Shown here: positions 8,495 to 16,955 of the stretch, in pieces | Position numbering within the stretch: the stretch's first letter is position 1 | Layout of the letters: each line of letters starts with the position of its first letter | Assembly: GCA_017617795.1 (NCBI GenBank) | Contig: JAFZVM010000085.1 | Coordinates: 1-32,362 of the forward strand | From: Oscillospiraceae bacterium | GTDB lineage: Bacteria > Bacillota > Clostridia > Oscillospirales > Oscillospiraceae | Direction of reading: 5' to 3' | DNA: 32,362 nt | Notes under the pieces: generated by a model | The model's input: the letters and a program-made list of their open reading frames with translations, nothing else | The model's database searches: none | Told to the model about the DNA's origin: nothing | Translations under genes and position numbers: made by a program

Positions 8495-8536
8495 ATTCAG
8501 AAAATCCAAGGAAAAAACGCAAATTCCTTGGATTTT
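8495..8536 (-). terminator. Terminator of the prmA operon
   Basis: A perfect 13-bp stem (8501-8513 with 8524-8536, 10-base loop) is followed on the minus strand by CTGAATTTTTC. It lies 54 bases after the methyltransferase stop and before the groESL promoter. Confidence 0.8.
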
Positions 8537-8589
8537 CAAGCTGAATAAGAGAATTGCTTAAAATATCTCCCGATAACTCATTCCGAAAA

Positions 8590-9699
8590 TCAGAAATACA
8601 TGTACAGCTGACAGGGAATGGAGCCGTTGTACAGCTTTCGGCGCTTTGCCGCCCGGCGGCCGAAGCTCTTTTCAAAATCCAGGCTGGAGGTGAGGACGTA
8701 GAAGCGCCAGTCCTTCGCTCCCCGCCAGGCCCGGCCCATGCCCCGGTACAGAGCTTCCGCCTGGGCGGCGTCCAGGAGCCGGTCCCCATAGGGCGGATTG
8801 GTGAGCAGGATGCCGGGGCCCTCCGGCAGCGCCCGCTCCAGGGCGTCCGCCTGGGAAAACTCGATGTCCTCCGCCACCCCCGCCAGCTCCGCGTTGCGTC
8901 GGGCGATCTCCAGGGCGGCGGGGTCGATATCCCCGGCGAAGATCCGGTAGGGGCCGGGGTACTCCCGGCTGCGGGCGGCCTCCCGCTCCTCCCGCCACAG
9001 CTTCTCCGGGATGGATACCCATTTCTCCGCGATGAAGCTCCGGTTCAGACCAGGGGCCTTGTTCCGGGCAGCCAGGGCCGCCTCGATGGCGATGGTGCCG
9101 GAGCCGCAGAAGGGATCCAGCACCGTTTCCTTCCCCTTGAAGCGGCTGAGCTTCACCATGGCCGCCGCCAGGGTCTCCCGCAGGGGGGCCAGGTTGGAAT
9201 TCTGCCGCCAGCCCCGCTTATGGAGGCTGACGCCGCTGGTATCCAGGTACAGGGAGGCCCGGTCCTTCATCAGGGAGAAGCGGATGGGGCAGACGGAGCC
9301 GGTCTCCGGCAGCTGCTCCGCCCGGTAAGCCTGTCCCAGCCGGGTGGCCGCCGCCTTTTTCACGATGCGCTGACAGTCCGGGATGGACTTCAGGGCGCTG
9401 TCCAGGCTGGAGCCCTTCACCGGGAACTGGGCCCGGTAATCGATGAGCTTTTCCCATTCCAGGGCCTTCGTGCCCTCAAACAGGGCGTCAAAGGTGGGGG
9501 CGGGGAATTCTCCCAGGAGGACGTAGACCCGCTCCCCGGTGCGGAGCCACAGGTTTGCCCGCACCAGGTCCCGCTCGTCCCCGTCGAAGAGGACCCGGCC
9601 CGTTTCGCTGCGCACGTTCCGGCAGCCCATGTATTTCAGTTCGTCCGCCGCCAGCCCCTCCAGACCGAAGAGGCAGGGGACGCAGAGGGTGAGTTCCAT
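8590..9699 (-). CDS. THUMP-domain class I rRNA methyltransferase (RlmL N-terminal/YpsC type)
   Basis: A 369-aa S-adenosylmethionine-dependent RNA methyltransferase. Members of this group methylate guanine N2 in 23S rRNA. The N-terminal part (about 1-155) is THUMP-like, beginning MELTLCVPCLFGLEGLAADE. The C-terminal Rossmann domain has DPFCGSGTIAIEAA (near 190) as the SAM site, GDIDP as the acidic loop and TNPPYGDRL as the NPPY catalytic motif. The start at 9699 lies 2 bp after the prmA stop, with AGGGAGG upstream within prmA, so translation is coupled. The exact target base is inferred from the family. Confidence 0.9.
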   Translation of the reverse strand: MELTLCVPCLFGLEGLAADELKYMGCRNVRSETGRVLFDGDERDLVRANLWLRTGERVYVLLGEFPAPTFDALFEGTKALEWEKLIDYRAQFPVKGSSLDSALKSIPDCQRIVKKAAATRLGQAYRAEQLPETGSVCPIRFSLMKDRASLYLDTSGVSLHKRGWRQNSNLAPLRETLAAAMVKLSRFKGKETVLDPFCGSGTIAIEAALAARNKAPGLNRSFIAEKWVSIPEKLWREEREAARSREYPGPYRIFAGDIDPAALEIARRNAELAGVAEDIEFSQADALERALPEGPGILLTNPPYGDRLLDAAQAEALYRGMGRAWRGAKDWRFYVLTSSLDFEKSFGRRAAKRRKLYNGSIPCQLYMYF

Positions 9700-9701
9700 G
9701 C

Positions 9702-10646
9702 TCAGCGGCCTCCCTTCGCCGTATAGCTGTGCCAGTTTTCCGCCTGCCGGTGGGCGGTGATCGCCAGTCCCGCGGCCTCCAGAGCGGCCCGGACCTCCTC
9801 CTGGCGTCCGTCGATGATGCCGGAGCAGATGAGGCTGCCCCCGGGCTCCAGCCACCGGGCAGCGTCCCGGCTCAGGGCGATGATCACGTCCGCCACGATA
9901 TTCAGAAAGATGAGGGGGTACTTCCGCGCCCCGATGCGGCTGCGCAGGGCATAGTCCGAAAGGGCGTCCCCCGCCAGCACCTCCAGCCGATCCTCCACCC
10001 CGTTCAGGGCGGCGTTCATGCGGGCGATGTCCGGGGCCTTGGGGTCGATGTCGCAGCCCAGCGCCCGCTTCGCCCCCAGCACCAGGGCGGCGATGGAGAG
10101 GATGCCGCTGCCGCAGCCCAGGTCCAGCACCGCCTCCGCGGCGGGGGCGATGTCCTCCGCCGCCTCCAGGCACATGCGGGTGCTGGGGTGGGCGCCGGTG
10201 CCGAAAATGAGTCCCGGATTCAGCCGCAGGGGAAGCCGTCCGCCGGATTCCGGCACCGCCTCCCATTCCGGCACGATCAGGAGCTTTTTTCCCACGGCGA
10301 TGGGCCGGTAATACTGCTTCCAGTTGTTCTCCCAGTCCTCATCCCGCAGGGAAGCAGTGACGGGGGAGGGATACCCCGCCTTTTCCAGGGCTTCCCGGAT
10401 CGACAGAAGGGCCTTCCGTCCCGCCTCATCCTCCGGGAGATAGAACTTCACCCGGCAGACTCCCTGACGGGAGGCCAGGAAATCCTCGTCGATATAATCC
10501 CAGTACTGGGTGTCCTTCTCTATAAATTCCCGCAGGTCCGCCTCGTCCTCCACCACCAGGCCCGAGACGCCCAGATCCTCCAGAAAGGCGCAGAGCTTTT
10601 CCGTTCCCCGGTCTCCCGCCTCCACGCAAACCTCCAGCCAGCGCAT
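9702..10646 (-). CDS. prmA: Ribosomal protein L11 methyltransferase PrmA
   Basis: This 314-aa enzyme methylates lysines and the N-terminus of ribosomal protein L11. Visible are the N-terminal L11-recognition domain, the signature FGTGAHPSTRMCLE (about 148-161), the SAM motif DLGCGSGILSIAA and the catalytic-region NIVADVI. I place the start at the ATG at 10646: GAGGAGGT is 6 bases upstream. A TTG two codons earlier would abut that site with no spacing. It lies 12 bp after the 2-hydroxyacid dehydrogenase gene in the same operon. Confidence 0.95.
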   Translation of the reverse strand: MRWLEVCVEAGDRGTEKLCAFLEDLGVSGLVVEDEADLREFIEKDTQYWDYIDEDFLASRQGVCRVKFYLPEDEAGRKALLSIREALEKAGYPSPVTASLRDEDWENNWKQYYRPIAVGKKLLIVPEWEAVPESGGRLPLRLNPGLIFGTGAHPSTRMCLEAAEDIAPAAEAVLDLGCGSGILSIAALVLGAKRALGCDIDPKAPDIARMNAALNGVEDRLEVLAGDALSDYALRSRIGARKYPLIFLNIVADVIIALSRDAARWLEPGGSLICSGIIDGRQEEVRAALEAAGLAITAHRQAENWHSYTAKGGR

Positions 10647-10658
10647 GGCCAAACCTCC

Positions 10659-11606
10659 TCAGTCTACCCGATTCCGCCGCTCTCCCCGCAGGAAGGCGGC
10701 GATGTTCTCCCCGATCTCCCGGATGCACCGCTGCCGGGTCTCCATCCCGCCCCAGGCCATGTGGGGGGTGAAGCACACGTCCTCCCGCTCCCGGATGGCG
10801 TAAAAGGGATGGGTTTCCGGGAAGGGCTCGGCGCTGTATACGTCGATCCCCAGCCCCCCCAATCTGCCTTCTTCCAGGGCTTCCGCCAGGGCGGCCTCGT
10901 CCGCCACCGCTCCCCGGGCCACGTTGATGAAGAGGCAGGACGGTTTACATAAGCCTATCAGTTCCCGGCTGAACAGGCCTCGGGTGGCGTCGTTCAGAGG
11001 CAGGTGGACGGAGAGAATATCCGACTGCCTGCACAGCTCCTCCAGGGGCACAAAGGGATCGTCCGGTTCGGGATGGGCCCGCCAGCAGAGGACCCGGCAG
11101 CCCAGGACCTCCGCGATCTCCGCCACCCGGCGGCCGATGCGGCCGTAGCCAGCCACCCCCCAGGTCATGCCCCGGAGCTCATGGTATACGGAGGAGAGGA
11201 TGTTGGCGGTGGTCCCCCGGGAATAGCGGCCGGAGCGGACGGCAGCGGTGTAGCTCCCCAGATGCTCCGTCAGGTACAGGGCCATGGCGGCGGTGAGCTG
11301 GGCCACGCTGTCCGTGGAGTATCCGGCCACGTTGCACACCGCGACGCCGTGCTCCCGGCACCAGGCGGTATCGATGTTGTCGTACCCCGTGGCGGCGATG
11401 CAGATGAGCTTCAGCCTGCCGTTCCCCGCCAGGTTCTGTGGACCCAGGCGCAGCTTGTTCACCAGGGCCACGTCCGCCTCCCGCAGCCGTTCGGACACTT
11501 CCTCCGGGGCGGTGGCGGGGTAATATGCCGTCTCTCCCAGGGCTTCCAGGGGACTCAGGTCCAGCTGAGGACCCAGGGTGTCCCCGTCCAGGATCACGAT
11601 GCGCAT
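10659..11606 (-). CDS. D-isomer-specific 2-hydroxyacid dehydrogenase
   Basis: A 315-aa cytosolic NAD(P)H-dependent reductase of 2-keto acids (hydroxypyruvate/glyoxylate/glycerate dehydrogenase group). The nucleotide fold GYGRIG is at 153-158. The catalytic triad is R231 (in NVARGAV), E260 and H282 (in TPHMAWGG). The sequence VAGYSTDSVAQ (93-103) is the usual substrate-side loop. GGGAGGGAT precedes the ATG. First gene of the operon with prmA and the rRNA methyltransferase. The exact substrate is not determined by these motifs. Confidence 0.92.
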   Translation of the reverse strand: MRIVILDGDTLGPQLDLSPLEALGETAYYPATAPEEVSERLREADVALVNKLRLGPQNLAGNGRLKLICIAATGYDNIDTAWCREHGVAVCNVAGYSTDSVAQLTAAMALYLTEHLGSYTAAVRSGRYSRGTTANILSSVYHELRGMTWGVAGYGRIGRRVAEIAEVLGCRVLCWRAHPEPDDPFVPLEELCRQSDILSVHLPLNDATRGLFSRELIGLCKPSCLFINVARGAVADEAALAEALEEGRLGGLGIDVYSAEPFPETHPFYAIREREDVCFTPHMAWGGMETRQRCIREIGENIAAFLRGERRNRVD

Positions 11607-11654
11607 GGGTATCCCTCCCTACTTCGGATACTCCACTATACCATGTTGTCCGCC

Positions 11655-11683
11655 GGTCCACAAGGCGGGGTTTTCGGTGGACC
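11655..11683. promoter_or_regulatory. Inverted repeat between divergent genes, possible operator
   Basis: GGTCCAC (11655-11661) and GTGGACC (11677-11683) are separated by 15 bases, in the 177-bp gap between the 2-hydroxyacid dehydrogenase (minus) and the MFS gene (plus). It lies just upstream of the MFS promoter. It could bind a repressor, or be a transcript hairpin; no regulator gene is adjacent. Confidence 0.3.
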
Positions 11684-11702
11684 AACGATCCGAAGGGAAA
11701 CC

Positions 11703-11731
11703 TTGACGAACCGGCGGCTCCATGGTAAATT
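11703..11731 (+). promoter_or_regulatory. Promoter of the MFS-trmB-exoA-dus operon
   Basis: TTGACG (11703-11708), a 17-bp spacer and TAAATT (11726-11731). The -35 is strong and the -10 modest. It lies 52 bases before the MFS start codon. Confidence 0.6.
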
Positions 11732-11783
11732 ATCTTGATACAGTACATCGTGCCGGGAACAGACCGGCCGCAGGGGGCCAACT

Positions 11784-12983
11784 ATGGAAAACACGGAAAC
11801 CAAGAAAGCGACCATCTGGACCAGAGGATATATCTGCGCCCTGCTGTCCAACCTCATGCTCTGCTTTTCCCAGCACTGCGTGAACAGCCTTATCACCAAA
11901 TACGCCGGCTTCCTGGGGGCCAGCGCCGGACTGATCGGCATCATCTCCGGCCTGTATTTCGGCGTGGCCTGCGCGTCCCGTCCCTTTGCCGGTCCCGCCA
12001 TCACCATGGCGAACAAGAAGAAGCTCATGATCTGGGTCTATATCGCCGGGGTGGTCACCAACCTGATCTATGCCGTGGCGGGAGGCGTGGGGGTCTTCAT
12101 CATCGCCCGCATCCTCCACGGGCTCCAGTTCGCCTTCGTGGGCTCCCTGGGCCTCACCATCGCCAGCGACAGCGTCCCCCGGGAAAAGCTGGGCTCCGCC
12201 GTGGGTCTCTACGGAGCGGGGGTCGCCCTGGCCATGGCCCTGGGTCCCAGCATGGGCATCGCCCTGCGGGACTGGGCCACCCTCCGCTGGGACGAGGCAG
12301 GGGGCTACACGGCGGTATTCCTCCTGGCCGCCTTCTTCATGTTCCTGGCCATTATCCCCACCATCCTGCTGCCGGACATGGGGCGGCCGGAGAAGGGGGC
12401 CCTGGGGGCCTGGTACAAGAACATCCTGGCGACGGAGACCCTGCTGCCCACGGTGTTCATGGGCCTCATCAGCATGTCCAGCACCATGTTCAACGCCTAT
12501 ATGGTGCCCTACGCGGAGACCCTGGGCATCCCCAATATCGCAATCTTCTTCACCGTGTATGCCCTGGTCCTCCTGGGCGCCCGGCCCATCTTCGGGAAGC
12601 TGGCGGACAAGGTGGATATCGACAAGGTCCTCATTCCCAGCCTGATCATTTTCGCCCTGAGCTTCGTGGCGGTGGCCCTGGGCCGGAGCCTGGCCATGAT
12701 GCTGGTGGGCGCGGCCCTGGCGGCCATAGGCTACGGGGCGGCCAATCCCAGCATCCAGACCCTGTGCATCCGCACCGTGGAGCCGGAGCGCCGGGGCGTG
12801 GCCAGCAATACTCAGTTCTTCGGCATGGACCTGGGCTATTTCCTGGGTCCCGCTCTGGGCGGCTTCATCGTTGCCGGGAGCGGTTACAGCGCCATGTACC
12901 TCTGCACCGGTGTCATCCCCCAGGTGATCTGCCTCATTCTGTTTGTGCTGACCTGGCGCAGCCTCCGGAAAAGGCTCTATTAA
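11784..12983 (+). CDS. Major facilitator superfamily transporter
   Basis: A 399-aa integral membrane protein with about twelve hydrophobic segments in two halves split by a hydrophilic loop near residues 195-210 (RPEKGALGAWYKN). The inter-helix basic motif between helices 2 and 3 (ASRPFAGPAITMANKKK, about 64-80) is of the MFS type, and its counterpart GARPIFGKLADKVD is seen in the second half. AGGGGG precedes the ATG. It heads an operon with trmB 15 bp downstream. Nothing in the sequence fixes the substrate; an organic acid or drug exporter is possible. Confidence 0.9.
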   Translation: MENTETKKATIWTRGYICALLSNLMLCFSQHCVNSLITKYAGFLGASAGLIGIISGLYFGVACASRPFAGPAITMANKKKLMIWVYIAGVVTNLIYAVAGGVGVFIIARILHGLQFAFVGSLGLTIASDSVPREKLGSAVGLYGAGVALAMALGPSMGIALRDWATLRWDEAGGYTAVFLLAAFFMFLAIIPTILLPDMGRPEKGALGAWYKNILATETLLPTVFMGLISMSSTMFNAYMVPYAETLGIPNIAIFFTVYALVLLGARPIFGKLADKVDIDKVLIPSLIIFALSFVAVALGRSLAMMLVGAALAAIGYGAANPSIQTLCIRTVEPERRGVASNTQFFGMDLGYFLGPALGGFIVAGSGYSAMYLCTGVIPQVICLILFVLTWRSLRKRLY

Positions 12984-12998
12984 GGGAGGACCGGACCG

Positions 12999-13634
12999 AT
13001 GCGCATGCGGAAGAAGCCTAATCTCATCCCCCGGATGGAGAAGGCCGCGGCGGTGCTGGAGCGGGAACCGGAAAAGCTCCGGGGCCGCTGGCTGGAGGCC
13101 TGTCCCGGCCATACCCGCCTGTACCTGGAGCTGGGCTGCGGAAAGGGCGGCTTTACCTGCGCCGCCGCCCGGGAGGAGCCGGAAGCCCTCTTCGCCGCGG
13201 TGGAGCGGGTGCCGGACGCCATGGTGGTGGCTATGGAGCGGGCCTGCGAAATGGACCTGCACAACGTCCGCTTCCTGGACGCGGACGCCGCCCGCCTGAC
13301 GGAGCTTTTCGCCCCGGGGGAGGCGGACCGGATCTACATCAATTTCTGCGATCCCTGGCCCAAGAAGAAGCAGTTCAAGCGGCGGCTCACCGCCCCGGGC
13401 TTCCTGGCTTTGTATCGGCAGATCCTGAAGCCGGAGGGGGAGATCTGGTTCAAGACGGACAACCGGGACCTGTTCGACTGGTCCGAGGAACAGCTCCTGG
13501 CCTGCGGCTGGCAGGTATCGGAGGTCACCCGGGATCTCCACGCGAACGGTCCCGTGGGGATCATGACGGATTACGAAAAGAAATTCTACGGCGAGGGGAA
13601 ACCCATCTGCCGGCTGACTGCGAGGGCGAAATGA
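12999..13634 (+). CDS. trmB: tRNA (guanine-N7)-methyltransferase TrmB
   Basis: A 211-aa SAM-dependent enzyme making m7G at position 46 of tRNA. The motif LELGCGKGGF (about 43-52) binds SAM, and FCDPWPKKKQFKRRL (about 117-131) is the TrmB signature. AGGGAGG stands 9 bases before the ATG; a second ATG two codons on is possible. The last four bases overlap the exoA start (ATGA). Confidence 0.96.
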   Translation: MRMRKKPNLIPRMEKAAAVLEREPEKLRGRWLEACPGHTRLYLELGCGKGGFTCAAAREEPEALFAAVERVPDAMVVAMERACEMDLHNVRFLDADAARLTELFAPGEADRIYINFCDPWPKKKQFKRRLTAPGFLALYRQILKPEGEIWFKTDNRDLFDWSEEQLLACGWQVSEVTRDLHANGPVGIMTDYEKKFYGEGKPICRLTARAK

Positions 13635-14386
13635 GACTCATCTCCTGGAACGTGAACGGCCTGCGGGCCTGCGTGAACAAGGGCTTCATGGACTTTTTCC
13701 GGGGCCTGGACCCGGATATCCTCTGCCTGCAGGAGACAAAGCTCCAGGCGGGGCAGATCCAGCTGGACACCCCGGCCCATCACCAGTACTGGAACTACGC
13801 GGTGAAAAAGGGCTATTCCGGTACCGCCGTGTTCACGAAGGAGGAGCCCCTTTCCGTCAAAATGGGCATGGATATCCCCCGGCACGACGAGGAAGGACGG
13901 GTCATCACCCTGGATTTTACAAATTTCTGCCTGGTAACGGTATATACTCCCAATGCACAGGACGGACTCCGGCGGCTGGACTACCGCATGGACTGGGAGG
14001 ACTGCTTCCGGGAATACCTCCTGGAACTGGACCGGGTCAAGCCCGTGGTGGTGTGCGGGGATCTGAACGTAGCCCATAAGCCCATCGACCTGGCGAATCC
14101 CGAAACGAACCGCATGAATCCCGGCTTCTCCGACGAGGAGCGGGGGAAGATGACGAAGCTCCTGGGGAGCGGCTTTACGGATACCTTCCGGGCTTTGCAT
14201 CCGGAGCTCTCCGGCGCCTACTCCTGGTGGTCCTACCGGGCCAGGGCCAGGGAGCGGAACGTGGGCTGGCGCATCGACTATTTCCTCACCTCGGACCGGC
14301 TCCGGGAGAACATCGACAAGGCGTACATATGCAGCGAGATCGAGGGCTCGGACCACTGCCCGGTGGGGTTGGATCTCCTGTGGTGA
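13631..14386 (+). CDS. exoA: Exodeoxyribonuclease III / AP endonuclease
   Basis: A 251-aa magnesium-dependent repair nuclease that cleaves DNA at abasic sites. Visible motifs are MRLISWNVNGLRA at the N-terminus (N7), LQETK (E35), VVCGDLNVAH (catalytic Asp/Asn), WRIDYFL and the terminal GSDHCPVGL with the catalytic Asp-His pair. Length fits ExoA of Gram-positive bacteria. Overlaps of 4 bp on each side (ATGA with trmB, GTGA with dus) indicate coupled translation. Confidence 0.96.
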   Translation: MRLISWNVNGLRACVNKGFMDFFRGLDPDILCLQETKLQAGQIQLDTPAHHQYWNYAVKKGYSGTAVFTKEEPLSVKMGMDIPRHDEEGRVITLDFTNFCLVTVYTPNAQDGLRRLDYRMDWEDCFREYLLELDRVKPVVVCGDLNVAHKPIDLANPETNRMNPGFSDEERGKMTKLLGSGFTDTFRALHPELSGAYSWWSYRARARERNVGWRIDYFLTSDRLRENIDKAYICSEIEGSDHCPVGLDLLW

Positions 14387-15351
14387 GCATCGGCGGCCTG
14401 CCGCTGCCGGGCAGGCTCCTCCTGGCCCCCATGGCGGGGGTGACGGACCTGGCCTTCCGCAGCGTATGCCGGGAGCTGGGGGCCGCCGCGGCGGTGAGCG
14501 AGATGGTCTCCGCCCAGGCCCTGGTGTACCAGGACGGAAAGACAAAAGCCCTGCTCCGGCGGGAGAGCGTCCCCGGCCTCTACGGGGCGCAGCTCTTCGG
14601 CAAGGATCCGGAGGTCATCGCAAAGGCGGTGCCCAAGGCCAGGGCGCTCAGCGGCTGCGACTGGATCGATCTGAACATGGGCTGCCCCACGGGGAAGATC
14701 GTGCGGAACGGGGAGGGCTGCGCCCTCATGCGGGACCTGCCCCTGGCGGGGCGGATCATCGCCGCGGCGGTGAAGGCTTCCGACGTGCCCGTGACGGTGA
14801 AATTCCGCAAGGGGTGGGATAACGGCAGCGTCTGCGCCGTGGAGCTGGCCCGCATCGCCCGGGAGGAAGGGGCCGCCGCCGTGTGCGTCCACGGCCGCAC
14901 CCGGGCTCAGATGTACTCCGGCCGGGCGGACTGGGACGTCATCCGGGAGGTAAAGCGGGCGGTGGATATCCCCGTCATCGCCAACGGAGACGTGTTCGAG
15001 CCGGAGGACGCGGCCCATATCCTGCGTTATACCGGGGCGGACCTGGTCATGATCGGCCGGGGCGCCATGGGGAACCCCTGGATCTTTTCCCGGGGGAACG
15101 CCGTTCTCCGGGGTGAGGAAGCGCCGCCCATGCCCGGGGTAAAGGAGCGCATGGCCGCCGCAGAGCGGCAGTTTGCCCTGGCGGTGGAAGACAAGGGCGA
15201 GAAGATCGCCTGTCTGGAAGCAAGAAAGTATCTCAGCTGGTATCTTCGGGGCGTGCCCTACGCCGGGTATGCCCGGGAGAAGATCAGCCGGGTGACGGTA
15301 CCGGCGGACGTGGAGGCGGTGATCGCCCTGATCTGCCGGGAACTTCAATAA
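14383..15351 (+). CDS. dus: tRNA-dihydrouridine synthase (DusB type)
   Basis: A 322-aa FMN enzyme that reduces uridine to dihydrouridine in tRNA with NADPH. The TIM barrel starts with LLLAPMAGVTD (12-22). The catalytic cysteine is C101 in LNMGCPTGK. VHGRTRAQMYSG, IPVIANGDV and MIGRGAMGNPWIF are FMN- and substrate-binding family motifs. I chose the GTG at 14383, which overlaps the exoA stop as GTGA; the preceding codon is also GTG. No strong ribosome binding site is visible, in line with coupling. It ends 36 bp before the sigma factor gene. Confidence 0.95.
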   Translation: MSIGGLPLPGRLLLAPMAGVTDLAFRSVCRELGAAAAVSEMVSAQALVYQDGKTKALLRRESVPGLYGAQLFGKDPEVIAKAVPKARALSGCDWIDLNMGCPTGKIVRNGEGCALMRDLPLAGRIIAAAVKASDVPVTVKFRKGWDNGSVCAVELARIAREEGAAAVCVHGRTRAQMYSGRADWDVIREVKRAVDIPVIANGDVFEPEDAAHILRYTGADLVMIGRGAMGNPWIFSRGNAVLRGEEAPPMPGVKERMAAAERQFALAVEDKGEKIACLEARKYLSWYLRGVPYAGYAREKISRVTVPADVEAVIALICRELQ

Positions 15352-15387
15352 GTCAACTTGGCTTTTGAGAATGATTGAGGTCCGACA

Positions 15388-16011
15388 TTGACACGAGAAG
15401 AGGAAGCCCGGCTGGTCCGGGAGATACGCGCGGGCGACGGAGACGCCTTTGAGACCCTGGTCCGGGAGCATCAGACCAGGGTGTACAACCTTGCCCTGCG
15501 CATGACAGGAAACCCGGAGGACGCCATGGATATCTCCCAGGAGACCTTCCTGAAGGCCTGGCGGACCATGGGGAAATATCGGGGAGACTGCAGCCTGGGA
15601 AGCTGGCTGTACCGCATCGCCTCCAATCTGTGCATCGACCTGCTGCGGAAGAATAAGCGGCGGCAGGCGGAGAAGATCGTCTCCCTGGATGATCCCGGGG
15701 AGGACGGGCGGCCCTTGGAGCTGCCGGATCTGCGGGAGGAGCCCCAGGTCATCCTGGAGCGGGAGGAGAACCGCCGGGCGGTGTGGGAATGCCTGGAGAC
15801 GCTGCCGGAGGAGCAGAAGCTCATCCTCGTCCTCCGGGACGTGAACGGCCTGAGCTACGAGGAGATCGCAGCCGCCATGGACCTGGAGCTGGGCACGGTG
15901 AAGTCCCGCATTTTCCGGGCCAGAGAAAGACTCGCAAAACTTTTGCTGGATCGGGGAACCTTTGAGCTTGTCCCTTCGTCCAACACTCGGAAAAAGGGAA
16001 GAAGGGGGTGA
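15388..16011 (+). CDS. ECF-type RNA polymerase sigma factor
   Basis: A 207-aa sigma-70 family protein with regions 2 and 4 only, as in extracytoplasmic-function (SigW/RpoE-like) factors. Region 2 (about 20-88) includes NPEDAMDISQETFLKAWR and YRGDCSLGSWLYRIASN. Region 4 (about 130-190) has LPEEQKLILVLRDVNGLSYEEIA followed by the helix-turn-helix GTVKSRIFRARERL. It starts at a TTG with TGAGGT six bases upstream. The stop overlaps the next gene, a membrane anti-sigma factor, so the factor is probably held at the membrane until an envelope signal arrives. No clear autoregulatory promoter was found. Confidence 0.95.
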   Translation: MTREEEARLVREIRAGDGDAFETLVREHQTRVYNLALRMTGNPEDAMDISQETFLKAWRTMGKYRGDCSLGSWLYRIASNLCIDLLRKNKRRQAEKIVSLDDPGEDGRPLELPDLREEPQVILEREENRRAVWECLETLPEEQKLILVLRDVNGLSYEEIAAAMDLELGTVKSRIFRARERLAKLLLDRGTFELVPSSNTRKKGRRG

Positions 16012-16016
16012 GTCAA

Positions 16017-16955
16017 GTGGCCGATTGCAGAGAATGGCTGGAAGAGATCAGCGCCTCTCTGGACGGGGAACTGAGCCCGGAGAAGGAAGCGGCGCTGCAG
16101 GAGCATCTGGCGGAATGTGAGGATTGCCGGGCCGCTATGGCTCTGCTCCGGGGCATGACCGAGGTCATGCGGGAGGATATGGTCCAGCCGCCTGCCCAGC
16201 TGGCGGAGGGGACCCGGTTCCTGTTCGAGCGGGAAAAGAAGGAAAAAGGCTTCAGCCTGAAGCGCTGGCGCTTCACCGCCATTGCCGCGGTGATCTGCCT
16301 GGCTTTGTTCGGCGTGGTGAAGCTGGCCCCCTGGAGCATGAAGGACGGTTCCGCCGCCGCGCCCATGGCTGCGGAGGGCATCGTGGCGCAGGACAGCGCC
16401 AAGGGGGTTTTATCCGCTCCTGCCAGCACCCAGGCGGCCAAGGATCTTCTGACCGCGGCGGGGAGCATGGAGCCCGCGCCGGAGAGCGCGGAAGGCCCCG
16501 GCGAAGAGCCTGCTGCGGAGCAGGATATGCGGGGCGAACCGATCGCCGCAGCCGCGGAGACCAACGGCATGGTTCAGGAGGACAACGGCATGGCGGACGG
16601 CTTCCCGGAGGCGGAGATGAATATGGAGGCGAACGGCGCCCTCCCGGGCAGCTCCCCCCTGTATACCGCAGAATCCCTCCCGGGATACGCCATCTATTCC
16701 CAGCTGGAGGGGGCGGATGCGTATTACAGCGTCTGCTTCACCTACGGGGAAGTGCCGGAATCCATCCGGACGAATCGGGAATGCACGCCTCTGGACGCGC
16801 CGGAGGGGCAGGAGCGCTGGCTGGTGCCCCTTTCCGTGTGCATGAACGAAGGGCTTCTGGAGCAATTCAGCGAGATCTATTACGGGGATCTCCTCTCCCG
16901 GCAGGGGCTGGTGATCGGGATCCTGGATATGGAGGAAGATCAATGGCAGCCATAA
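16017..16955 (+). CDS. Membrane anti-sigma factor with zinc-finger domain
   Basis: This protein of about 312 aa likely sequesters the upstream sigma factor. The cytoplasmic part holds a ZAS-type zinc motif (H30, C34, C37, with C4 nearby). A single membrane helix spans about 86-103 (FTAIAAVICLALFGVV). The extracytoplasmic part of about 200 residues starts with a low-complexity Ala/Glu/Pro/Met-rich linker and ends in a globular domain (from about 220, SLPGYAIYSQLEGADAYYSV). I favour the GTG at 16017, since AAGGGGGTGA resembles the full anti-Shine-Dalgarno complement and sits well spaced; the GTG at 16008, overlapping the sigma stop, is the alternative. The outer domain is not recognised. Confidence 0.9.
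   Translation: MADCREWLEEISASLDGELSPEKEAALQEHLAECEDCRAAMALLRGMTEVMREDMVQPPAQLAEGTRFLFEREKKEKGFSLKRWRFTAIAAVICLALFGVVKLAPWSMKDGSAAAPMAAEGIVAQDSAKGVLSAPASTQAAKDLLTAAGSMEPAPESAEGPGEEPAAEQDMRGEPIAAAAETNGMVQEDNGMADGFPEAEMNMEANGALPGSSPLYTAESLPGYAIYSQLEGADAYYSVCFTYGEVPESIRTNRECTPLDAPEGQERWLVPLSVCMNEGLLEQFSEIYYGDLLSRQGLVIGILDMEEDQWQP

Noticed and set aside
15335..15387. ECF-type autoregulatory promoter upstream of the sigma factor
   Set aside because: GGAACTT is present near 15339, but no matching -10 element is seen at the proper distance, and it overlaps the dus coding end.
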